Shown here in pieces: positions 14,583 through 23,738 of a stretch of 64,000 nt of DNA. The DNA lies in contig SHAK01000006.1 in NCBI GenBank assembly GCA_004213515.1, positions 30,721 to 94,720 of the forward strand, in the 5' to 3' direction. Under the pieces are notes generated by a model. The model saw only the letters and a program-made list of their open reading frames with translations. It did not search any database and was not told the DNA's origin. How positions within the stretch are numbered: position 1 is the stretch's first letter; each line of letters begins with the position of its first letter. The DNA is from Limisphaerales bacterium (lineage in GTDB: Bacteria; Verrucomicrobiota; Verrucomicrobiia; Limisphaerales; UBA1096). The position numbers and the translations under genes are program-made.

Positions 14583-15863
14583 ATGAAAAGAAAAACTAAA
14601 AACGTACTTTCTCAAATTGGCCTACGCACTTCCGACTCGCCAATTTCTTGGTTAATGAAAACCAAAATCGAACGCCCCAATTTGGTGTCGCTTGCAGCGG
14701 GTTTCACTGACAATGAATCACTGCCTCTTTCGATCAGTCGTCGCTTACTAAATGAACTATTAGAAGACGAAGTGATTGGGCGTGCAGCTTTGCAATATGG
14801 AACGACTGCTGGGGATGACGCCTTACGCGAACTTACAGCTAAGCGCATAGAGTATTTGGACAAAAGTTCAAGTGATAAGGATATGGCTAATATAGCAAAG
14901 CGAATGGTGATTACTCATGGTTCTCAGCAATTCTTGTATATTTTAACCGAAGCACTATGTGATCCTGGTGATATTGTATTAGTCGAAGATCCTACTTATT
15001 TTGTTTATCTTGGTATAATGCAAAGCAGAGGGTTGAATGGTCGGGGGATAGCTATGAATCATGATGGAATCGACCTTAATCATCTTGAGAGAGTGCTTGA
15101 ATCGCTTCGACGGTCTGGTGAATTGAAGCGAACCAAGATGCTATATCTTGTTTCTTATTTTCAAAATCCAACTGGTAGATCAACTAGTCTTTTAATAAAG
15201 AAAGGAGCACTCGATTTGCTAAAAAAATATGAGAAAGCAGCGGGGCATCCTATTTATCTTTTGGAGGATGCTGCTTATCGCGAACTTGGGTTTGCAGGGC
15301 AATCAGATTCTTCAGTGTTATCTATTTGTGACGCTTCGGAGCGAGTCATATATTCTGGTACTTACAGTAAACCATTTGCTACTGGGGTGCGTGTAGGGTT
15401 TGGGGTCTTACCAGAAGATTTGTTGGCTCCGTTTTTACGAATTAAATCTAATCATGATTTTGGAACGAGCCACTTAATTCAAAAGCTTGTATTCCGTGCA
15501 TTAGATTCAGGTGAATACTTTAAGAATTTGGAGAAAGCTCAACGTCGGTATCAATTTAAAGCCAATGTGATGTACGACGCGATTTGTAATTATTTTCCTG
15601 AGGTAGTCAAATGGCAAAAACCAGATGGTGGTTTGAATTTTTGGACTGAATTACCTCGGTCGATGAATACTGGATTAAAATCTAAATTTTTTCAGGAAGC
15701 GCTGAATCAAAATGTGCTCTATGTACCGGGTAATCTTTGTTATGTAGATGATTCCACAAGGCGCACACCAAGCAATGAAATGCGACTTAGTTTTGGCGCA
15801 GCTTCAGAAAAAGAAATTAGAAAGGGAATTCAAAGTTTAGGGAATGTTATTAAGCGTAAATAA
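14583..15863 (+). CDS. PLP-dependent aminotransferase (class I/II, MocR-tail/LysN type)
   Basis: A 426-residue fold-type I aminotransferase. The PLP lysine is K263 in YSGTYSKPFATGVRVGF, and the Asn of QNPTG and the Asp of LLEDAAY are present. This motif set is closest to 2-aminoadipate/aromatic aminotransferases and the aminotransferase domain of MocR regulators; no winged-helix DNA-binding domain is present. Substrate cannot be read from sequence. It follows priA by 16 nt and converges with the glycosyltransferase gene, ending 19 nt away from it. Confidence 0.88.
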   Translation: MKRKTKNVLSQIGLRTSDSPISWLMKTKIERPNLVSLAAGFTDNESLPLSISRRLLNELLEDEVIGRAALQYGTTAGDDALRELTAKRIEYLDKSSSDKDMANIAKRMVITHGSQQFLYILTEALCDPGDIVLVEDPTYFVYLGIMQSRGLNGRGIAMNHDGIDLNHLERVLESLRRSGELKRTKMLYLVSYFQNPTGRSTSLLIKKGALDLLKKYEKAAGHPIYLLEDAAYRELGFAGQSDSSVLSICDASERVIYSGTYSKPFATGVRVGFGVLPEDLLAPFLRIKSNHDFGTSHLIQKLVFRALDSGEYFKNLEKAQRRYQFKANVMYDAICNYFPEVVKWQKPDGGLNFWTELPRSMNTGLKSKFFQEALNQNVLYVPGNLCYVDDSTRRTPSNEMRLSFGAASEKEIRKGIQSLGNVIKRK

Positions 15864-15882
15864 CTAATATCAAATATTATAT

Positions 15883-16686
15883 TTATCTTAATGGTGGAGG
15901 GGCGCTTAACTTACGATACAACCATGCTTCTAAAGGTCTCAAAGGAGAGAGCCAGCGATAAAATGGAGAGTAATATAGCCTTAGTCGAATAACTGAGAGA
16001 AGCATGACAAAGGAAGTTCGGCCCAATTCAACCTTGGAACCAATCTGATCGGTCCATTCTGTAGGGACTTCGAGGATTTTATATCCTGATCTTTTAAGTG
16101 CATAGAGAAGGTTTATGTCAAAGGCCATGTCAGCAACTGTAAGTTGACTATGGATCGCTTCGACAGCTTCACGCCGCATTATCTTTGCTCCACATTGAGT
16201 ATCACGGATACCCATCCAGAAAAAAATCTGAATAATTGTGTGAAATGTTCGACTAGCAAAACGCCGTCGTAGTGTTTGTTCTTGATGTAAAACTGAGTCC
16301 GCTAACCAACGTGAGCCAATAACGCAATCCGTTTTTTTACATTTCTGAATAAGATCATCGAAGGCGGCGGGTGGTGTTGCTCCGTCGGCATCTACATAGC
16401 CCACGAAATCTACTTCAGGTGCTAACTTGAGTCCCTCTATTAGTGCACCTCCTTTACCAACAGGTTCGGGAATATTTACATAACTTATTTCTGGGAACTT
16501 TTTCTTTGCAGCTGTTACCACTCCGAGTGTGTCATCTTTACATCCGTTGAGTATGACAACCATGTTAAAACGATTTGGGTGATGATCTCGAAAATAGTTG
16601 GCGTAATCCTCAAGGACGGGAGCAATGCGGGTTTCCTCGTTGTAAGCTGGTATTAGCAGCAGAATATGGGGTGAAGCATTGAGCAC
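15883..16686 (-). CDS. Family 2 glycosyltransferase (DPM1/polyprenyl-P-sugar synthase type)
   Basis: A 267-residue cytoplasmic GT-A enzyme. Blocks visible: LLLIPAYNEETRI, the ILNGCKDDT turn, PVGKGGAL, the metal site YVDADGATPP (D-A-D), VIGSRW and TQCGAKIMRRE. This is the pattern of dolichyl-/polyprenyl-phosphate mannose or glucose synthases. No C-terminal membrane helices are evident. The start is GTG at 16686. Acceptor and donor sugar are unknown. The gene downstream on the opposite strand is the aminotransferase; the genes upstream encode the pseudopilin pair. Confidence 0.88.
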   Translation of the reverse strand: MLNASPHILLLIPAYNEETRIAPVLEDYANYFRDHHPNRFNMVVILNGCKDDTLGVVTAAKKKFPEISYVNIPEPVGKGGALIEGLKLAPEVDFVGYVDADGATPPAAFDDLIQKCKKTDCVIGSRWLADSVLHQEQTLRRRFASRTFHTIIQIFFWMGIRDTQCGAKIMRREAVEAIHSQLTVADMAFDINLLYALKRSGYKILEVPTEWTDQIGSKVELGRTSFVMLLSVIRLRLYYSPFYRWLSPLRPLEAWLYRKLSAPPPLR

Positions 16687-16724
16687 GTGGTCGGTTTACT
16701 TTAAATAATTGACTGAGGCAATGC

Positions 16725-17483
16725 TCACCATACCGTGAATGCACCGTCGAGCCCCCAAAGCTGGGAACCTCGATATTTTTGCATTTGATCGATTTCCTTC
16801 CACCTCACAGATCCATCAAGCCACCCTACGTTGCCACCATCAGCACCGACATCCTTTGATGATGCTCCTTCGGCGCTAGGGTTAGAATAGTCTACTATGC
16901 CTTCAGTGTCGCTACCATACTCAAAAAGAATGGGACCATTTGAACCGTGTGGGGCAAGTGTATGACCAAACCCGGGTGACCAAGTGTTCAGATCGGTTAC
17001 CAGTGGTAAGCTTGGATTATCTGATAAGGTTTGCGGTGAGATCCATCCTTGAAATTCATCCATTGCCGGCCAGGGTGTTTGATAATGTCCTCCTAAGTAA
17101 TTGTAACCTATAACGTAACCCCAGCCTTCGAAGAGCCACCCTTTTGGATCCCCAAATGGTTTGCCAAGATTAGAACATTCATAAATATTAAAAGGTGCGT
17201 ATTTAAGTAAGGATTCTCGAATTGGAGTTGAAATCAGAGGAGTGTGATCATCCATTGGATCCTTTGCATCAGACAAGCCGCTTGGCAGGTACTGGTCATT
17301 GTCGCCTCCATACATATGGGCGACTTGAATAAATTGGCGGATATTATTTTTGCAGTAAGCTCTTCGTGCTCTTTCCTTCGCACTGGTTAAGCTGGGAAGC
17401 AAAAGTGCTGCTAGTATGGCAATTATAGCAATGACTACCAGTAATTCAATGAGTGTGAATCCTTTACGTAATAGTAAGTTCAT
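16725..17483 (-). CDS. Prepilin-like protein with H-X9-DG type C terminus
   Basis: A 252-residue exported protein with a type IV prepilin leader: K7-G8 cleavage before [20 protein letters not shown]. The rest is a globular domain with [10 protein letters not shown] and [14 protein letters not shown], the latter the 'WLDGSV' end motif of the PVC pseudopilin-like family. Such genes are found in many scattered copies in planctomycetes and verrucomicrobia without neighbouring secretion genes. Its ATG overlaps the stop of the PQQ-propeller gene (17480-17483), so the pair is coupled. Role unknown, cell-surface location likely. Confidence 0.9.
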   Translation of the reverse strand: MNLLLRKGFTLIELLVVIAIIAILAALLLPSLTSAKERARRAYCKNNIRQFIQVAHMYGGDNDQYLPSGLSDAKDPMDDHTPLISTPIRESLLKYAPFNIYECSNLGKPFGDPKGWLFEGWGYVIGYNYLGGHYQTPWPAMDEFQGWISPQTLSDNPSLPLVTDLNTWSPGFGHTLAPHGSNGPILFEYGSDTEGIVDYSNPSAEGASSKDVGADGGNVGWLDGSVRWKEIDQMQKYRGSQLWGLDGAFTVW

Positions 17484-18916
17484 TTGCTACGAAGGCGAAA
17501 AAACTGCTGACCAGTTTTATTTGGACGAATACGAACTACCGAAAGACCGTTTTCTTTTGCGGTACCAAGTTCAATTTCTTTCCAGTTCGACTTTTGTCCT
17601 ATTAATTCAGAAGTCTCAAGAATGAAATTGCCTGTTGATGGCCACGAGAATTCAAGATCATTTCCGATTAGCTGGACATCCAGAGGTTGAGGTTCGATAA
17701 CCATTTTACTCATTTCCAGTTTGTGAAGTGCCCCCTTAGAATTTCGCACATATAGGCTATGATTAGCTAGAACGGGTACAGTCCAGCATGTGCCACTTAA
17801 TACATTAAATTTTGCAAGTTGTTTAAACCGAATGGGTGATGCCTCAGCGATATAAAGACTGCCGTCACGAGTTAGGATTATTAATTTATTATCTGCAGCA
17901 GTAATTGAGCTACATGGCATGTTTGTTTTAGTCCACTCAGTCTCACCCGTTTTCATATTAATACAACGAACTGTTTTTCCTTTTTCGATACGCCCATCTG
18001 CTCCGTAAAGATAATCTCCTATAATCACTCCGGCATTAAAGTGGATTCTCATATTTCGGTTTTTCCATTTAGATCGAGTGCTTGTGCTGCCTAATTCGAT
18101 TAGTTCACCGTCACGGGAGTTTGAGGTGAGAAAAATCTTTCCATTGTATAATACTGGATCAGCCGCATTGACAGCTGCACTTGTTCGGAAAGGTTTTTTC
18201 CAAAGTTGCTTGCCGTTGGAAAGATCTACTCCGTATGCACTATCGGCTGCAAATATTACGAGAGCATCTTTACCTTTGTGATTGTAAGGTACCGCACTAG
18301 CGTAGCCAGCAGTACCAGAGCCTGTTTTCCATGACAATTGACCGGAATTTTTATCTAGTGCGAGACCACAGGTGCCGACATTATAAATCACCTTTTCCCC
18401 TTGTATTAGTGGCGATGAGGCAAATCCCCATCTTGGTTCACTAGCATTATAAAGTTGTTTCAAATCTTTTATCCAAACTATTTCGCCTGATTCAGCCTTG
18501 AAGCAGTAAGCTTTGCCAGTTTTGCTTAACGTGTAGACATGTTTTCCGTCAACTGTGGGAGTTGCATTAGGACCTCCATCATAAAGATTCGCACTTAGTT
18601 TTTCCGAGTAAGTGTGGCGCCATAACTCATTACCTGTGACATCATCTAGCGCAATGACCTGATCGCGATTCGATTTGTTTCCCATTGTGAATACTCTGCC
18701 ATCGGCAATGGAAACATTAGCGAATCCGGTTCCCACGGATGTTTTCCAGAGTTTATTAGGACCACTGGCTGGCCATTTTTTAAACCAACCACTTTCATTA
18801 GAGATTCCGTTATGATTTGGTCCGCGCCAGTTGGGCCAGTCTATTGCTGTACAGAGATCGAAACTTGTTGTAAATAGAATCAATGTAAAAATTATTTTTA
18901 TTTTATTTTGTGACAT
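17480..18916 (-). CDS. Exported PQQ-like beta-propeller protein with verrucomicrobial C-terminal module
   Basis: A 478-residue protein. It has a signal peptide (1-24), then the [13 protein letters not shown] entry motif of the PVC 'PQQ-binding-like beta-propeller' family. About seven blade repeats of the type [25 protein letters not shown] run to about residue 400. Residues 405-478 form a module with [17 protein letters not shown] and QQFFRLRS, similar to the end of the Ig protein at 1185-2132. No dehydrogenase catalytic residues are evident, so this is probably a binding or scaffold propeller. It is operonic with the pseudopilin downstream. Confidence 0.9.
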   Translation of the reverse strand: MSQNKIKIIFTLILFTTSFDLCTAIDWPNWRGPNHNGISNESGWFKKWPASGPNKLWKTSVGTGFANVSIADGRVFTMGNKSNRDQVIALDDVTGNELWRHTYSEKLSANLYDGGPNATPTVDGKHVYTLSKTGKAYCFKAESGEIVWIKDLKQLYNASEPRWGFASSPLIQGEKVIYNVGTCGLALDKNSGQLSWKTGSGTAGYASAVPYNHKGKDALVIFAADSAYGVDLSNGKQLWKKPFRTSAAVNAADPVLYNGKIFLTSNSRDGELIELGSTSTRSKWKNRNMRIHFNAGVIIGDYLYGADGRIEKGKTVRCINMKTGETEWTKTNMPCSSITAADNKLIILTRDGSLYIAEASPIRFKQLAKFNVLSGTCWTVPVLANHSLYVRNSKGALHKLEMSKMVIEPQPLDVQLIGNDLEFSWPSTGNFILETSELIGQKSNWKEIELGTAKENGLSVVRIRPNKTGQQFFRLRSK

Positions 18917-19193
18917 TTTTTTTCAAAAGTAGACTAATTAAAGGCAGCGTCAATTCACCACTTACATTATCGAATAATAAAGCAAAATATATGCCATGAA
19001 GCATTTAAGTCTTAAGGTTCTTAAATCCTCCCTAATATATAATTTATTTGCGTGCTTTACAGTTAATTGTGTGAATTTAACACAATATTTAGTCAGTTAT
19101 GACGCTATAAATATAAGTTATTCTATAGAAGCTTTTTGCTATTCTAAATCTGCTACTATCTATTTAGTTTCACGAAAATTTCATGGAAGATTT

Positions 19194-19862
19194 TTAATCA
19201 AAGAAACGCCCAAAAAGCTTTGTTACAAGCGACGTGCCTATTGGCTTAGATATTTTTGTAAACAGTGGTCGTAAATCTTTAAGTGTCTTCAAATCTTGCG
19301 AAATATGATTCTCTATATTAACAGTCATTTTATTTGAGCCAGTGGTTGATCCGTTTGCAGAGATTGAGGTGAAACTTAAATTACTCCATGAGAAATTTAG
19401 GTTGCCGACGGTAAAGTATAGTGGTGAATCATCTAGAGCTAATTGTGCTGTTGTTTTAGCTATGGCGTCTGGTAAAGAAATCAAGTTTCTAGAACCTTGA
19501 TTAGTCTCTACAAGATTGAATTCTTTAATGCGAATTCGAATCTGACGAAAATGAGGTTTTAGCTTTCGACGAAAGTTCATTAACTCAGAGAAGTCACAGT
19601 CGATGTAAAGATCATCAATCTTAAGCATTGCGGATCCTCCGTATTCAGGAAGATTGAAAACGGTAATTTTATTGGCGGCTATAGAGGAGTTTAATGGAAA
19701 CCCTATCTCCAGTTGTCCAATTTGGACATCCATGCCTTGTTCTCGGAATTCACTAACAATCCACCACTTGGTTAGAGCGTCTTTAGTCAGAAATAGGCCA
19801 ATTGCTAAAACTAGAATTAGAATTAGCAGGCGAAATGTCCAGCGGAACAGGAACCGCATCAC
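19194..19862 (-). CDS. AsmA-like membrane-anchored protein
   Basis: A 222-residue protein with one N-terminal membrane helix (about 9-26) and a periplasmic part starting VQIGQLEIGFPLNSSIAANKITVFN. This is the repeating beta pattern of AsmA/TamB-like bridge proteins, where membrane anchor and 'L.IG.....I....I.V.N' strands are typical. It is much shorter than AsmA, so it may form only a cap of a lipid-conducting groove. It sits between the PQQ-propeller gene and the acyltransferase fusion. The 277-nt gap at 18917-19193 holds no convincing gene. Confidence 0.6.
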   Translation of the reverse strand: MMRFLFRWTFRLLILILVLAIGLFLTKDALTKWWIVSEFREQGMDVQIGQLEIGFPLNSSIAANKITVFNLPEYGGSAMLKIDDLYIDCDFSELMNFRRKLKPHFRQIRIRIKEFNLVETNQGSRNLISLPDAIAKTTAQLALDDSPLYFTVGNLNFSWSNLSFTSISANGSTTGSNKMTVNIENHISQDLKTLKDLRPLFTKISKPIGTSLVTKLFGRFFD

Positions 19863-19912
19863 TTGGAATTAACAAATCAGAAGAGTGTAGACAATGGGAA
19901 AGGTGCTAATTT

Positions 19913-22051
19913 CTATTTTTCTTCTACCAGTCGTTGAGCTTCTCGGTGATTCAGCTTGCCAGTTCCCAGTTTTGGGATTTCTTTCAGGACGTGAATTTCG
20001 CGTGGGGTGCAAAGGTTAATTAATCCAGCATCAGCCACGGCATTGCGTATCTCAGAAGTTGTGAGATTTGGTTCATTAGTTACAGCAATTAGTTTTTCGC
20101 CTTTATCTTCATCAGTTATAGCAATTACTGCAATTTCACAGTCTTCACCATGATTTGGGAATGCTCCTGCGAGGGCATCTTCTACTGCGGTTAGACTTAC
20201 CATCTCGCCGCTAATTTTTGCGAATCTTTTAGCTCTCCCTTTTATCCAAAAATATCCATCCTCATCTACTTTGACTATATCGCCAGTATCGTACCAGCCG
20301 TTGAGTGATTGAAACGCTTCATTAGCCTCTTTATTAAGGTACCCTTTCATTACGTTCGGGCCTTTAACGAAAAGGCGACCAGCATCCTTTACGCCGTCTA
20401 CTGGTTCTAGCTTCCATTTCATATCGGGAAGAATACGGCCGACTGATCCAAATCTATTGTCTGCCTTAGTGTTTGCACTAATACCTGGAGAACACTCTGT
20501 CACGCCGTAAGCCTCTGTAATGCGAATGCCAAATTTTCGAGCCCAAGTATCGGAAGTTGCTTGTTGAATCTTTTCTGCACCAGCTAACAAATACCGAACA
20601 TTCCTAAAATCATACGGATGAGCTTTTTTAGCATAACCATTAAGGAATGTGTTAGTGCTAAGGAATATTGTTGAGTTGGAGTTATAAACGGCTGTAGGTA
20701 TCACACGATACTGCAAGGGTGATGGGAATATTGTTGTTCTTAAACCGCGACAAAGTGGTAGTAATGTCCCAACAACTAATCCAAAACTATGGAACATTGG
20801 TAAGCAATTGAATATACTGTCCGTGTCAAGAATATCAACCATCACAAGTAATTGTCGTAAATTGGAGAGAATATTTTTGTGCGTTAATTCAACTCCTTTT
20901 GGAATTCCCTCAGATCCGCTTGTGAACAAAACCACAGCTGTTTTATCTTGAGTTATATGAAACTGTGATTTCGCAAGTCTGCACTTGTGCTTCATTAGTA
21001 TGCTTAACTTTGTTGAGACTGAAATCTTTTTACGTACTTCCTCTAGGTAGATAAATTCGATGCCATTTTTCTTCATTGGTTGTATATCTATGCCGGCTTT
21101 TTCTAGGAAAGCTTGAGAAGTTATTATTTGTTTTACTCCGGCTAAGTCTGAACATGTTTGCATTATTGAAACCCCGCTACTGTAATTCAAAATTGCTGGT
21201 ACTTTGCCAAGACGCCATAGTGCTAAAAGAGTAATAGGGGTTGCATTAACATTTGGTAATAGTAGCCCAACTCGTTCGATTTCAGGGCTCAGCAAATTTT
21301 GAAACTTTCGGGATAAAACTTCTGATCCAACCATTACCATCCTGTGATTAAGCCGTTGTCCAGTAACATCTTCTAGGACTATTGACTTAGGTCGTGCGCG
21401 GCCCATGGAAGCTATAGCAGTCAATAAATCCTGCGGGCCTAACTTCATTTCAATCCGAAATTGCAATTCCATCAATTGTTCTCTCAGCCATTGAGTATAA
21501 GCTTCTCTTGCATCAAATCTATTACTTAGTGATTGAGGAGTGGATTGGGGTTCGCCAAAATGAATGGTCAATCTTGGAAAGATTTTTTTCCAGCCGGGAT
21601 GTTTGGAATAAGGCAGGCGATGAGCATTTCGTTGGTAGCAGGTTATAATTTTTGCATTAGTTTTTTCGAGGAGGAATCCAGTACCTTCAAAGAGCTTCAT
21701 CAAGCTACCAGTTTCTGTTAGGCGTCCTTCGGCAAAAAGAACCAGTCGTCCACCACTCTTCAAAAAATTAGACATTTCTTTGATTGCAAAAGGCGAAGCA
21801 TTATCTATCGGGAAAGTGAATCGGTTGCGCATCACGAATTTGAAAATCCAATGACTTTCAGCTCTTGTAGACGAAACGACAAACTTCCAATCTTCCTGAA
21901 GGCACATGCCAACTATCCACCAATCAAACCAAGAAGCATGATTAGGTACTAGTAACACAGGCCCAGTTGCTTTTAGAGCATCAGCGTTATGTATTTTAAA
22001 TCCGAAAAGAACTCGGGCGAAAATTCGACTAATAAAGCGGATTAAAGGCAT
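19913..22051 (-). CDS. Acyltransferase/acyl-ACP synthetase fusion (Aas-like)
   Basis: A 712-residue two-domain enzyme. Residues 1-200 are a PlsC-type acyltransferase with the H38-x4-D43 motif (NHASWFD) and the glycerophosphate site FAEGRLTETG. Residues about 215-712 form an AMP-binding acyl-activating domain: VVLFTSGSEGIPKGVELTH (P-loop), YGVTECSPG, YDTGDIVKVDEDGYFWIKGRAKR and the catalytic lysine region GTGKLNHREA. This arrangement equals E. coli Aas, which recycles lysophospholipid, but it lacks the MFS segment fused in some homologues. The single gene is followed by the AsmA-like gene, consistent with envelope lipid maintenance. Confidence 0.9.
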   Translation of the reverse strand: MPLIRFISRIFARVLFGFKIHNADALKATGPVLLVPNHASWFDWWIVGMCLQEDWKFVVSSTRAESHWIFKFVMRNRFTFPIDNASPFAIKEMSNFLKSGGRLVLFAEGRLTETGSLMKLFEGTGFLLEKTNAKIITCYQRNAHRLPYSKHPGWKKIFPRLTIHFGEPQSTPQSLSNRFDAREAYTQWLREQLMELQFRIEMKLGPQDLLTAIASMGRARPKSIVLEDVTGQRLNHRMVMVGSEVLSRKFQNLLSPEIERVGLLLPNVNATPITLLALWRLGKVPAILNYSSGVSIMQTCSDLAGVKQIITSQAFLEKAGIDIQPMKKNGIEFIYLEEVRKKISVSTKLSILMKHKCRLAKSQFHITQDKTAVVLFTSGSEGIPKGVELTHKNILSNLRQLLVMVDILDTDSIFNCLPMFHSFGLVVGTLLPLCRGLRTTIFPSPLQYRVIPTAVYNSNSTIFLSTNTFLNGYAKKAHPYDFRNVRYLLAGAEKIQQATSDTWARKFGIRITEAYGVTECSPGISANTKADNRFGSVGRILPDMKWKLEPVDGVKDAGRLFVKGPNVMKGYLNKEANEAFQSLNGWYDTGDIVKVDEDGYFWIKGRAKRFAKISGEMVSLTAVEDALAGAFPNHGEDCEIAVIAITDEDKGEKLIAVTNEPNLTTSEIRNAVADAGLINLCTPREIHVLKEIPKLGTGKLNHREAQRLVEEK

Positions 22052-22150
22052 GTAATTTTAATATTAATATGGACAAACTTAAACCTCATGAATCAAAACT
22101 AACATCAAAAATTTAAAGTTTTATTGATGTTCTTAACATATGATTAATTA

Positions 22151-22182
22151 AAAAAAAGCCGACGAGATTTACGTCGGCTTTA
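22151..22182 (-). terminator. Intrinsic terminator of the DUF1501 operon
   Basis: Arms AAAGCCGACG (22155-22164) and CGTCGGCTTT (22172-22181) with a 7-nt loop. On the minus strand the stem is followed by a run of seven T. It lies 25 nt after the DUF1501 stop. The rest of the 22052-22205 gap is AT-rich without other visible features. Confidence 0.88.
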
Positions 22183-22205
22183 AATCACTATTTAGTTATT
22201 AGCTT

Positions 22206-23675
22206 TCAAGAGAACAGCTTGGTGACTGCCTTGGCTTTGACTAATTCACGCGGCTGATTAAGGTGATTGTACACGATTGTTTCTGGATCAATTCCGAAGG
22301 CGTGATAAATCGTTGCTAGTAACTCACCGGGGTGTACAGGGTTCTCGACTGGTGCAGAACCAGTGCGATCTGATTTACCATGAACATACCCTTGTTTTAT
22401 TCCTGCGCCTGCAATTGCTGCTGTGTAACAGTAAGGCCAATGATCGCGGCCATCAGCACTATTACTGTTTCCAGAAGTGCTTACACCTTTTGTTGGGCTA
22501 CGGCCAAATTCTCCTACAGCGATTACTAAGGTTTCTTCTAGCATGCCCCTTTGGTTCAAGTCGGTGATAAGTCCTGAAAGCCCGGCATCAAGCATAGGTG
22601 CAGCTTGATCTTTCATTCGCTTTGGTAGCCCAACGTGAACATCCCAAGAATGGTTGTCGGAATTGGCAACTTTTGGCCAAACTACTTCAACAACTCGTGT
22701 GCCAGCCTCAACTAGACGGCGGGCCAGCAAGCAGCTTTGACCAAATGTATTGCGACCGTATAGATTACGGGTTGCTTCTGATTCTTGAGCTAGATCAAAT
22801 GCATTGCGAGCACGTCCAGAGGCCACAAGGTTTAGGGCGCGGTCATAGTATTCATCGAGCTTAAAGTTTGAAACTGCCTTGTCGATATCCGGTGACGCAT
22901 CATTTATTGCATCGCGCAGTCGGGCACGACGTCGTAGACGCAACTCGAATACGTCCGGTCGCATTTTAAGATCATCTGTTTTAACACGATCCATTTTATT
23001 CATATCCATGTCACCTCCGTCAGGATAGAGATAATATGGATCGAATGATTTACCTAAGAAACCTGCTGTGCCGCCTTTGCCAACTACGTTGCTTTCTTGC
23101 AATGGGCGAGGCAGCATAACAAATGGCAGCATTGGCTCTGTCGTTGGGCGTAATCGAACTATATTAGAACCAAAGTTAGGGAAATCTTTGGGACTTGGAG
23201 GTTCTAGTTGTCCAGAAGGGCTTACCTTGTCTGTAGTGTAGCCGGTCATCATCTGGTAAATTGCAGCTGTGTGATTAAATAGTCCGTTGGGTGTGTAGCT
23301 CATCGAACGAATCATCGACATCTTGTCATTTACTTTAGCCAATTTGGGCATCAATTCGGTAAAGTTTACGCCAGGAATTTTTGTTGGGATTGGCTTGAAA
23401 ATAGACTTCACATTGGTTGGGGCATCAGGTTTAGGATCCCACAAGTCAATATGACTAGGTCCTCCTTGCAAGTAGCAGAGAATTACCTGTTTTGCTTTAC
23501 CCCATCCTGGCCCGCCAACATGACCAGTTTCAGCGGCTCGCGCTTGAAGTTTGAGTATGTTGGCTAACCCTAAGCCCATCATGCTTGATCCTCCAATGCG
23601 AAGTAAGTCACGTCTTGAAACCTTCAAGTGTGGATCACATAAGTCCTTTCCTGGTGCTCCTGGTATCGTAATCAT
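22206..23675 (-). CDS. DUF1501 protein, Tat-exported
   Basis: A 489-residue member of DUF1501, an alkaline-phosphatase/sulfatase-like fold abundant in PVC bacteria. The twin-arginine signal is S20-R21-R22-D23-L24-L25 with [15 protein letters not shown] behind it. Characteristic blocks are [61 protein letters not shown] and [10 protein letters not shown]. The gene follows the DUF1549/DUF1553 gene by 63 nt, the standard pairing in this phylum. Function is unproven; polysaccharide or sulfate-ester processing outside the cytoplasm has been suggested for the pair. Confidence 0.95.
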   Translation of the reverse strand: MITIPGAPGKDLCDPHLKVSRRDLLRIGGSSMMGLGLANILKLQARAAETGHVGGPGWGKAKQVILCYLQGGPSHIDLWDPKPDAPTNVKSIFKPIPTKIPGVNFTELMPKLAKVNDKMSMIRSMSYTPNGLFNHTAAIYQMMTGYTTDKVSPSGQLEPPSPKDFPNFGSNIVRLRPTTEPMLPFVMLPRPLQESNVVGKGGTAGFLGKSFDPYYLYPDGGDMDMNKMDRVKTDDLKMRPDVFELRLRRRARLRDAINDASPDIDKAVSNFKLDEYYDRALNLVASGRARNAFDLAQESEATRNLYGRNTFGQSCLLARRLVEAGTRVVEVVWPKVANSDNHSWDVHVGLPKRMKDQAAPMLDAGLSGLITDLNQRGMLEETLVIAVGEFGRSPTKGVSTSGNSNSADGRDHWPYCYTAAIAGAGIKQGYVHGKSDRTGSAPVENPVHPGELLATIYHAFGIDPETIVYNHLNQPRELVKAKAVTKLFS

Positions 23676-23738
23676 TGTTTTAAATTGTTTTAAAAAAAGT
23701 GTCTTGTTTAGAAAAAGCTAACATTTTTCTCATGATCG

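Noticed and set aside
18996..19274. Open frame of 92 codons on the plus strand
   Set aside because: It overlaps the AsmA-like gene on the other strand, has no recognisable domain or signal peptide and sits in AT-rich intergenic DNA.
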